From Diphasiastrum complanatum (Eukaryota; Streptophyta; Lycopodiopsida; Lycopodiales; Lycopodiaceae): a stretch of 64,000 bases of DNA. The DNA is taken from positions 35,226,496 through 35,290,495 of the forward strand of contig CM055109.1 of NCBI GenBank assembly GCA_029204225.1, in the 5' to 3' direction. Below are positions 37,157-46,867 of this stretch, piece by piece. The notes under the pieces were generated by a model, which saw only the letters and a list, made by a program, of their open reading frames with translations, was not told where the DNA came from and did no database searches. Each line of letters begins with the position of its first letter. Within the stretch, counting starts at the first letter, position 1. The position numbers and the translations under genes are program-made.

Positions 37157-38810
37157 GGCTATGGAGGGCGCCCTCCCTCCTCGCAGCTATGGTGGCACCC
37201 TCCTATCCCTCGCTGTCTCTCCATCTCCATCTTTGGCTTTCCCTTGCTGCCTGTCCCTCGCTGCCTGATCCTCGCTCCCTTGCTGACCATCGCCTTGCTG
37301 CTGACTATCGCTCCTTGCTGCCTGCCCATCGCTCCCTGTCCCTTCCTGTCTGACCATCGTTCTCTGTCCTGTCTCTCGCTGACCCTGCCCCTCCATCGCT
37401 GATCCTGTCCCTCATGCTTGTCCTTCACTGACCCTCACATCCTTGCTAACTGTCCCTTGCTGCCCTGGCTGACCACTGCCCCCTGCCCCTTGTCCCTTGC
37501 TGATCCGGTCCCTCCATCGCTGTCCCTCTCTCCTTTCCCTCCATCACCGTCCCTCCCTCTCTCTTTTGGCCCATCCTTGTATCTCTCTTCCGGACCATTA
37601 TGGTTGATTGGCAATCAGTGAATCGGAAGGGGAAGAAAACCCCTCCCCCTTCTCCTTTTGTCTTCTCAGCCATCCCTACTACGGCTCCAAATCCCTTTAC
37701 CTTGCCCCCTCCCTCTCCTGCTTCCTCTCCCTCGCCCATACCCCCCACTCCCGCAACCGCTACCTCTTCTCCTACTGCCACTACCCCCTCTACTCTTTCT
37801 TCCTCCTCTCCCTCTTTCACCCCTTCATCTTCATCCCCCCCATTGTCTCCGTCTCTTTCAGCTGAATTTTTATCTGGTTTCCCCCGTATCATTGATTTTC
37901 TTCGTGAGGACAATGCGTCCTTGCTTGCGATCATCAAGAAACAAGCATTCCAAATCTCCACTCTGGAGAACACGGTCTTGGCCCTACAGGGCAAAGTTGG
38001 CATTCTTGAGGTTGATGTTACTTATCTCAAGAATGAACTAGAATCAGATGAAGAGGAAGAAGAAGGAAGCGACAATGCGAATTCAGAAGACATGGCAAAG
38101 TAGCTGCAAGAACGGGTTCACTCCTTGGAGCAGCAACTTCAACAATCGAAGAGTTCTTGGGCCTACATGCTCAAGGGTTCTAAGCAAGTTATTTTTGAAT
38201 CCATTCAAGAACATCAAAAACGAGATCTCAAGGCCCTCAATGTCAGGGTTAGGGGAGCTTCTTTTGCGGGTAAGGACCTCGTGGCTGAGGCAAATGCTTT
38301 TATTCATTCCACCTTTGGTCTTAAAGAGGATGTCATATCTGCTGCTTGGGTGGGTAAGCTCCAATCCACCACAGTGTTTTTGCAATTCAGGGATGCTTTG
38401 TTTCGGCAAAAGTTTTTGTGTAAAAGAGGCTGCCTGAAGGGGTCTACTATTTTTATGGATGAAGACTTGACGCCCATTCAATGGACTGAGAGAAAGAAAA
38501 TTATCGCAGATGCCAAGGCCAATGGTTTCCGGACTCTTTTTCGAGACGGACGCCCTGTCTTGGTTAAAATTGCATAACTTAAAATTTCAGATTCTTCTCC
38601 CTCTCCTACGTGAGAGATGTTTTGAGCTACGGCCATTTATTTCCTCTCCTGCTTGAGAGATGAGCTTTCTTTACATAGCGATTTACATTTTACGTTTTAG
38701 TTTTAGTTTCGTTTTCTGTTGACGGCACTGTCCCGTCCGAGTTCTGTTTACTTTGTTGTACTACCTCTTTAGTCTGATATGCCTTTTGGCATGGAAAAGA
38801 CATTAATAAA

Positions 38811-38862
<52 letters not shown>
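37155..38862 (+). mobile_element. LINE copy 1: ORF1-only (half-LINE), complete 3' end
   Basis: A C/T-rich, Ser/Pro-type low-complexity leader (37155-37600) is followed by ORF1. A roughly 240-base 3' untranslated region follows, ending in CCTTTTGGCATGGAAAAGAC, an AATAAAG motif and (TC)n (38815-38862). ORF2 (endonuclease and RT) is absent altogether. The 3' terminus is shared with copy 2, which does carry ORF2 remnants. Mobility would need proteins from another element, as for mammalian HAL1. The next LINE starts immediately after the TC run. Confidence 0.75.
37600..38577 (+). pseudogene. LINE ORF1 protein with an in-frame TAG
   Basis: The ATG at 37600 opens MVDWQSVNRKGKKT, followed by a roughly 75-residue Ser/Pro/Thr-rich low-complexity segment. 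A coiled coil (about residues 105-145) and an acidic patch come next. A TAG at 38101-38103 interrupts codon 168, and the same frame continues to 38577 (about 325 residues in all). The second part has a leucine heptad region, an RRM-like block (KALNVRVRG) and a C-terminal domain (DEDLTPIQWTERKKI). This order resembles vertebrate L1 ORF1p (coiled coil, RRM, CTD), an RNA-binding chaperone, and not the zinc-knuckle ORF1 common in plant LINEs. The stop may be decay or, less likely, read through. Confidence 0.7.
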
Positions 38863-38865
<3 letters not shown>

Positions 38866-38938
38866 CGTGCGCGCCTTGATCCATTCAGCTCCACTGCAGC
38901 CCTATCCTCCCTCCATTGCTCCACTCATATGGCTTCGC

Positions 38939-39997
38939 GCAAGGTGGGAGCCAACTCCCCCCGCTCCCACCTCGCTCCATCTCCAGCCCCTCCATCGCTG
39001 GTTCCTCATCCTCCATCATTGGTTGCTCCAACAACTCTCCTGCCTCCAGCGCTACTGTTACAGACACCCAGGGGCCTTCAGCGCTGCTGTTATAGATATC
39101 TCCAATGATGCTGCCTTACCTACCTACAGCACTGCTGTAACCATCGCTGGCAGCAGTATTCCTACTGCTACCAGCACCTATACCACCTCCAATGATGCTG
39201 CCTCCATCGCTGCTGCAGTATCCCTACTACTCCCAATACCTCCACTGCCTCCAATGCTGCTGATCCATCGCTGGACAATCAGCTGCAGTAGTCTTTGAAT
39301 TTGCTGTCCCCTCATCGGAAGTGCTCTTCCAAGAATTCTCTTGTTGAAGAGGATATCTACACACCAAGAAAGGCATTTGAAGGGTATCTAGAAGCAGAGG
39401 TGGATGCTTTAAGACTCGAGGTACAAGAAGTTAAGCTGACAATGATGACGGTATTTCAAGATAACAGGGTTCTCAGGCAGAAAATTCAGACCTTGGAGGG
39501 AACGCCATCCCTAGTGACAAACAAAATTAACGAGCTGGAGCGACATCTGAGCGAACACAAGGAGCCTACAAAATCATGGGCTTCATTGTTCTAAAAAGAA
39601 GATGGTAATGCTGCTCTTATGTCTACTATCATTTCAGCTACTATCTCTGAAGAAAAACTACGTGACTTCAAATCTCTCAATGTCCGAGTTCGAGGTGTTC
39701 TTGACACTCAAGATGCTATGAAAGAGGCAAAATCCTTTTTAGATACTACATTGAGTTTCAATACTGATGGATTGGATAAGGCACGACGAACCAAAAAAGA
39801 CAATTCTACTCTCATTATCAAAAGAGGAAAGGACCAGAAAATTGAGACTCAAACCTAAATTAAAAGGTACACAGATTTTCTTGGATGAGGATCTTACATA
39901 TATCCAAGTTCAGGAACGTAAAAAAATTTTTCAGGAGGCTAAAGCATCAGGACGTTTTGCAGTTTATCCAGATGGTCAGGTTCGGTATTTGGATTGA
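38939..39997 (+). pseudogene. LINE copy 2 ORF1, frameshifted
   Basis: The ATG at 38939 gives MASRKVGANSPRSHLAPSPA, a Ser/Pro-rich start like that of copy 1. Frames then change. A coiled-coil block (YLEAEVDALRLEVQEVKLTM) lies at 39385-39450, an RRM-like block (KSLNVRVRG) near 39670-39700, and the CTD block (FLDEDLTYIQVQERKKIF) near 39876-39930, ending VRYLD and a stop. The domain order is the same as in copy 1. Confidence 0.68.
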
Positions 39998-40098
39998 GGT
40001 CCATCTACCTCCAGCACCTAGGAAGTTGGGGCTCTCGGGCGTAGGAGCAGCCCGAGACCCCATCCATATCACCCACATCACCTACATCCACCTCGCCT

Positions 40099-42950
40099 TT
40101 GTATCAAGCTATGGAACTGTAATGGCATTCATTCTTCATCAGTAGCAGGAGATTTAGAACTTCATTGCAAAGGGGGATATCCTTCTTTTCACAAAGACTT
40201 CATCTGATACCCATATTGCCTAAAACAATCTCAAAAAAAAAAAACGATTTTGCGCGATTCTGGGAAAATCCCGAAACGCGTTTCTGAATCGCGATTCTGA
40301 TCATGATTCAGAATCGCGGTGCATCTTTGGTATGGGATTGCCATGATATCTGCTGATGATGGTGGCCTAGTCTTTGCATATGGTGAGCATTTTCTTCTAT
40401 TGGGTGAGGCCCACGAGCTTGCCATTTTTTATGGCTTATGCTGATGATGGTGGCCTGGTCTCTGCATATGGTGAGCATTTTCTTCTATTGGGTGAGGCCC
40501 ACGAGCTTGCCATTTTTAATGGCTTATCTTGTTGGCTGACTTCTGGAGACTATGCTTGCCACTCCCATAGTGGTGGGGATAGTGTGTGGACTATATCATG
40601 GGGTCACCATCTCTTCTACCCTTTCTATCTAACTTTATTGTTTCTCCCACCACATTATATGACCATTCCTTTCTTTCCATCAATTTGGGCTCAGTGTTGA
40701 ACCTCTCTCCTTCTAATCCTTCTTATATGGAATGTGCCCCTGTTTACATGTTCAATAATGCTTAAACTCATCTCTACCAAGATGCTCTCTCCCCCATACT
40801 CTGTAATTTTCCATACGATAGCCCACTCCAATCCCAAACATCTTTCCTTACTATAGCTCTTCATACTGCCGCTTCCATGGCCTTCCCATCCACATATCGT
40901 AGGAAATCCACGTATACGAAGCTTCATCATCCTCACCAATCTTGGTATGATGATATATGCAAACAACTTCACCTTCAAGTCAACACTGCACAATCCCCCC
41001 ATCTTCGGCATCTCAGACACCTATATAGCTAGCTATCTTGTTATAAAAAACGCATATACGAAACTTTTGAAGGGAAATGCCTTGTGGATCTTCTATATAG
41101 TTCTTCATCTGTTGCTTTTTGGCGTGAGGTTATTCCTCGTGCCCACCTCCATTGCTGAGAGATTTATGTAGTTGGACTGAATATGCCACCTTACTTTATA
41201 CTTTTCGCATTGATCTGATTGTTATATCTCCTAGTCCCTCCACTTTCTCCTTTTTCACTCCTAGCGTGGTCTCCCTTACCATTGAGAAAATGAAGACTCA
41301 CCGTGCTCGGGATGTCGAGGATCTACAGAGAGAGTATATTGTTGTTTTGTGGATTTCCAAAAAGCGTTCGACTCTATCCCATGTCATATGCTTATCCAAA
41401 GGCTGAGAGATCTTGATTTTACTGATACCATATTGGCTATCATGGCACTCTATGAGCAGGTTTTGGGATGCTTCAGATTAGATGAAGGTCTCTCGGAGAG
41501 AGTTAGGAGCACTGTTGGGGTGAAGCAGGGTTGTTCCCTCTCCCCCTCGCTCTTTTGGTTTGTATATTCATGAGCTTGAGAGAGCCATCAATCAACATGG
41601 TGGTATTGGCTGCAGGCATGGTGATATACTCATTTCCATTTTGCTTCATGCTGATGATGTGGCCTTGCTATCTGCATCTAGCGAGGGGTTGTAGTGGCAT
41701 TTGGATACATTACAGGTTTTTGGAGACTTATTTGGTTTGAATGTGCATACCAGGAACATCAATGTTATGATCTTTAATACCTCCAGGACCTTTATGCAGC
41801 GACAATTATTCACTCTAGGGGGACAACCACTTGAGGTGGCATCCCCTTACACCTATTTGGGGACTTCCTTCACGGCTTTCAGTATGACACACTGCCACAA
41901 CTAGACTACATAAGGGGCATGTTGCGTTGGGTACTCTCGAGCACTTTTGCTTCATCAAGCACATTCGGGATGCCCCGATTAAGTGCAACCTATTTGATAC
42001 TATTGTTGCACCCACAATTATGTATGCTGTAGAGGCTTGGTGCTCCGCGATTCCTGAGTCAGAGTGGACTAGCATATGCTTGTACGCATGATCTGGGCCA
42101 AACCATCTGTTCCTCGCCAGGTTATACTTGCTGAGTTTGTCATTATTCCACTACGGGTTGAGGCTATTTTCAGGTTGATCATATGCATCCAGAGCGTGAT
42201 GAGTCTTCCGGTTTCACGATATCCACACACAGCTTTTCTCTCTTCTCAACAACTTCATTATTTCCAAGGTCATCAACTATCATGGTACTCCCAGGCTTCT
42301 CGTCTGCTATGCATATACGACATTGACATTTCTGATCTATTAGTGGTTTCTCATTAGTATATCAGGGGGGTTATTTATCATGCATATTCTCAAATGACTT
42401 GGCAGGGGCCCTTGGGGGTCAAACTAGACTTCTATTGCTCCAGTTTCCTAGAGCTAGACAATGTTGGGGTCCCAGTTTTGCCACGTTATTTTGGATAGCT
42501 GACTTTCATGTTGCCTCCATTTTACTCTGGGTCAGTCCAAGTTTCCTCACATCAACTATATGTGGAGACGGGGCGATTCTAGGGCATCCCTCATATGAGC
42601 AGATTTTGTCAGATGTGCACATTAGGGGAGGTGAAGTCAGAGGAGCATTTTCTATTTAGATGCCTTGTCTATTATGGGATTCGAGGACGCTATCATTGTC
42701 TTTTCCGGGATTCTCCAGTCACTTCACTCACTCATTTTATACGTTGACCCTCGATGTGTGGCACTGTTGCTTCGCGAGATGTTCCTACTTCGTAGAGACA
42801 TTTGTCAGAGAGATCAATCAGTATGGATACCATGACTCCCAACAGACTCAGATTACCTCCTGGAGGTGATCTAGAGCAGATGCCGATATTTTGTTAGAGG
42901 ATGAGTCAGATATCTTACCTCGGGATACTCATCACAATCGCGGATAGCGT
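40099..42950 (+). pseudogene. LINE copy 2 ORF2: endonuclease, RT, zinc-binding end
   Basis: ORF2 of LINEs nicks the target and reverse transcribes from it. The endonuclease starts near 40099 (IKLWNCNGIHS), and its C-terminal part (EAHELAIFNGL, then SGGDSV) lies at 40351-40610 with an internal 88-bp duplication. RT motifs are DFQKAFDS near 41350, GVKQGCSLSPSLF near 41517 and HADDVALLS at 41647-41673, a variant of the catalytic ADD box. A YLGTSF block follows near 41855. The zinc-binding C-terminus (FCQMCTLGEVKSEEHFLFRC) is near 42605-42665. Frames shift repeatedly. An AT-run plus near-palindrome at 40233-40325 interrupts the endonuclease and may be a separate small insertion. Confidence 0.75.
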
Positions 42951-43280
42951 ATTGCCTCCAGACCACATGTTACAATTACCAGGAGACTTCCCAGACCTAG
43001 AGCTCGTGGGCGTAGGCCCACTGCTTCAGCACCTGCATCTTCTTTTATACTTACTTTCTTCAGCAGTGTTTCGGTGGTGACATGATCTATCACACAGTCC
43101 GGACGGTTATTGTATAGTCTGAGAGTAGTTTAGAGATTTTGTCTGGTCTTGATAGACCAATCACATTAGCTAGTAGTTGTTGTTATGGAGACATTTATAT
43201 GCTCCTTTCAGTATTTATCACACTTGAGATGTATTTATTTGGTCTTATATGCCTTTTGGCATTAAAAGACGTTAATAAAG

Positions 43281-43368
<88 letters not shown>
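43281..43368. repeat. (CTTT)n-(TC)n microsatellite joining LINE copies 2 and 3
   Basis: A CTTT run (43281-43327) passes directly into a TC run (43328-43368). The left side is the 3' end of LINE copy 2 and the right side is the truncated 5' end of copy 3. Confidence 0.95.
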
Positions 43369-43371
<3 letters not shown>

Positions 43372-44420
43372 TCATGGGGTCACCTTCATCCATTCCCCTC
43401 ATTCACAGCTTCCATATCTCTCGTATTACTCTCTCTGATCATTTGTTCCTTTCCTTCGCTATTGGCCACCTTCCACCATCGCAATCTCCACCACAATCCA
43501 CACTACCCCGTGCACCCAAATAACACTTTCCACCCCCTCTACATACCACTCTACCAAGAATCCCTTGCCTCCTTACTTCACTTCTTTCCACAGAACAAAC
43601 CACTGGAGTCTCAAGCCGCCTTCCTCACCACCTCTCTCCATACTGCTGCAACTTTGGCTTTTCCATCTAAACCTCAAAACGACAAACCAGCCCATCTGCG
43701 ATCACGTCGACCTTTCCATCCACCATGGTACGAAGTTTATCCCTCATGCTCCACCCCCTCTTCTGGACGATCTACATATTTGGATTCTGGACCGACTATG
43801 CTACCCAACTTTACACTATACCCACTGATATTACGCCCATCTCCATCTCTCCTCGACCTTCAGACTTCACCTTTTTCACCCCTGATTTGGTCCTGGAGGC
43901 TGGCAACAATCAAAAGACCGAAAACCCATCGAACTAGAGACATTGAAGATCTTGAATCCGAGTAACTGATTCACGCCTCCGACACTCTTGCCCCTACACT
44001 ATCCACTCTCCTTAACCATGTTGTTGTTGAAGGCTTCCCATCCTCTTGGTTCACCAACATCATGCATCCCATCTATAAAAATGGTGACGCCATGTTACCT
44101 AGTAAATACCGCACTATCATGATTGTGGGCATGTTCTCACGAAGTTATATGGCACCATCCTTCAGTTTGCAGTTAGCTCAGAGGCAGAGTCCGGGAGATT
44201 GCATGCATTGGGTCAGGCAGGGTTCCGCGCTCATTACTCCACTAGGGATCACATATTCATGCTTCGAGCTCTCATTGAGGAAACTAGGCACAAGAAAGAA
44301 AAGGTTTACTGTACTTCAGGAAAGCCTTTGACTCTGTCCCACGTTCTCTACTTATCCAGAGACTACGCGACTTGGGTTTCTCGACAGATATTATTCTAGC
44401 TATCATGGGACTTCTTGTCA
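43369..44420 (+). pseudogene. LINE copy 3: 5'-truncated endonuclease-RT fragment
   Basis: It begins against (TC)n in the last part of the endonuclease (LMGSPSS, related to the SWGHHL region of copy 2). The linker and pre-RT block follow (FTFFTPDLVLEAGNNQKTEN near 43868-43930). The RT N-terminus (GFPSSWFTNIMHPIYKNGDA near 44030-44095, and DSVPRSLLIQRLRDLGF near 44331-44380) ends at IILAIMGLL near 44410, where similarity stops before the catalytic box. Several frameshifts occur. No 3' terminus is seen, so the copy is cut at both ends. Confidence 0.72.
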
Positions 44421-44623
44421 CTTCTCGACTTACTTCGGCACTGACGGCTAGGTCCATGCAGCAGTAACCCTCACCTTGCATCTTCAACTACTTGCAAGTG
44501 ACGGGTTTGTTGGGTCGTTGGTTACAAAACACTTGACCTAGCTTGGCCCAAATGCCTAACCATGGTTACGGGCCATCGCCATAGCTTACTGTTGACTGGC
44601 CCTTTGGTAAATGAATTGGTCTG

Positions 44624-46867
44624 AGGTCATTGTCAGGTCCTGGAGTGGGGCCTAGCAATCTCTATGATTTTTTCTTATCTGCTGCGTTTAAATGCAATCA
44701 TTTTAGGATCCAGCATGTTAGATCTCTCAGGGACTTCCTTTGAGCTTGTGTCACAGATACCTTTTTGTCTGAGTACCTTATTCATACTTAACATGTTTCA
44801 AAATTCTTCTTGTACAATGATCAGTTCTTTGACCAAGCAATGTAAATATTCATTGTATTTTTTAATGTGATCCTTTCAAGATCTAATCTATCTTAAAAAG
44901 GCAACAATCTACTAGTTCCTATGTTTTGCGGTCTTTAGGCTTGGCACCCATCTTCGTAAACATATTCCAAACTTGGCTACTGTTGATGCTTTTGAATGCA
45001 CTCATGTAAAGATAACTGCATTTTCTCCAGTAGGTGCCATAAAAAAACTTGAATATTCTGTTTTAAAATTTTCAATGGTAGTTGAATCACCACCCTTTGG
45101 ATAGAAATTTCATTATTTAAAGCTGTGCTTCTATCAATCAATGAACTTGAATAAACTTAATCATGCATTGGTGCTTAAATTGGTAGCTAGATTGTAAATG
45201 ATTTTATTGATCCTAGAAAGCTCATAGAACTCTCTTTTGCCTTTCGAAGCTGATGACATTACTACTATACGCAGTAAAATTAGCTTATGAGATTCAAAGT
45301 TTTGTGTGGAAAAGCTCATTCATGATTCTTGTAGCTACTACAAGGTGATGATAATCAATGCAAAGCTTTGTCAGGTCATTGTCAGGTCCTGGAGTGGGGC
45401 CTAGCAATCTCTATGATTTTTTCTTATCTGCTGCGTTTAAATGCAATCATTTTAGGATCCAGCATGTTAGATCTCTCAGGGACTTCCTTTGAGCTTGTGT
45501 CACAGATACCTTTTTGTCTGAGTACCTTATTCATACTTAACATGTTTCAAAATTCTTCTTGTACAATGATCAGTTCTTTGACCAAGCAATGTAGATATTC
45601 ATTGTATTTTTTAATGTGATCCTTTCAAGATCTAATCTATCTTAAAAAGGCAACAATCTACTAGTTCCTATGTTTTGCGGTCTTTAGGCTTGGCACCCAT
45701 CTTCGTAAACATATTCCAAACTTGGCTACTGTTGATGCTTTTGAATGCACTCATGTAAAGATAACTGCATTTTCTCCAGTTAGTGCCATAAAAAAACTTG
45801 AATATTCTGTTTTAAAATTTTCAATGGTAGTTGAATCACCACCCTTTGGATAGAAATTTCATTATTTAAAGCTGTGCTTCTATCAATCAATGAACTTGAA
45901 TAAACTTAATCATGCATTGGTGCTTAAATTGGTAGCTAGATTGTAAATGATTTTATTGATCCTAGAAAGCTCATAGAACTCTCTTTTGCCTTTCGAAGCT
46001 GATGACATTACTACTATACGCAGTAAAATTAGCTTGTGAGATTCAAAGTTTTGTGTGGAAAAGCTCATTCATGATTCTTGTAGCTACTACAAGGTGATGA
46101 TAATCAATGCAAAGCTTTGTCAGGTCATTGTCAGGTCCTGGAGTGGGGCCTAGCAATCTCTATGATTTTTTCTTATCTGCTGCGTTTAAATGCAATCATT
46201 TTAGGATCCAGCATGTTAGATCTCTCAGGGACTTCCTTTGAGCTTGTGTCACAGATACCTTTTTGTCTGAGTACCTTATTCATACTTAACATGTTTCAAA
46301 ATTCTTCTTGTACAATGATCAGTTCTTTGACCAAGCAATGTAGATATTCATTGTATTTTTTAATGTGATCCTTTCAAGATCTAATCTATCTTAAAAAGGC
46401 AACAATCTACTAGTTCCTATGTTTTGCGGTCTTTAGGCTTGGCACCCATCTTCGTAAACATATTCCAAACTTGGCTACTGTTGATGCTTTTGAATGCACT
46501 CATGTAAAGATAACTGTATTTCTCCAGTTAGTGCCATAAAAAAACTTGAATATTCTGTTTTAAAATTTTCAATGGTAGTTGAATCACCACCCTTTGGATA
46601 GAAATTTCATTATTTAAAGCTGTGCTTCTATCAATCAATGAACTTGAATAAACTTAATCATGCATTGGTGCTTAAATTGGTAGCTAGATTGTAAATGATT
46701 TTATTGATCCTAGAAAGCTCATAGAACTCTCTTTTGCCTTTCGAAGCTGATGACATTACTACTATACGCAGTAAAATTAGGTTGTGAGATTCAAAGTTTT
46801 GTGTGGAAAAGCTCATTCATGATTCTTGTAGCTACTACAAGGTGATGATAATCAATGCAAAGCTTTG
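44624..46867. repeat. 749-bp tandem triplication, over 99 percent identical
   Basis: Copies start at 44624, 45373 and 46122, each beginning AGGTCATTGTCAGGTCCTGG. Only a handful of differences separate them: for example copy 1 has GTAAATATTC where copies 2 and 3 have GTAGATATTC, and copy 3 lacks one base near 46520. Copies 2 and 3 share more variants, so they separated last. An 83-codon frame recurs identically in copies 2 and 3, but it has no recognised motif and is not claimed as a gene. The unit resembles no transposon I know. An assembly artefact is unlikely because the copies differ. Confidence 0.97.

Larger units (their letters stand above)
38863..43368 (+). mobile_element. LINE copy 2: ORF1, endonuclease, RT and 3' end
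   Basis: The element starts directly after (TC)n at 38862 with TGCGTGCGCGCC and ends with CCTTTTGGCATTAAAAGACG, AATAAAG and a (CTTT)n-(TC)n tail at 43281-43368. Order and strand are those of a complete two-ORF LINE, but ORF2 spans only about 2.9 kb and has many frameshifts, so it is internally deleted and dead. It differs clearly from copy 1 in ORF1 sequence, so the two are related but not recent sisters. Confidence 0.75.

Noticed and set aside
786-44624. CRISPR arrays, operons, Shine-Dalgarno sites
   Set aside because: The window is eukaryotic nuclear DNA. The regular repeats are microsatellites, minisatellites or tandem duplications without spacers of CRISPR type.
45368-46368. Identical 83-codon frames in the tandem units as a duplicated gene
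   Set aside because: The frames recur only because the 749-bp DNA unit recurs. They carry no motif and no splice or promoter context, and the first copy lacks the same start.
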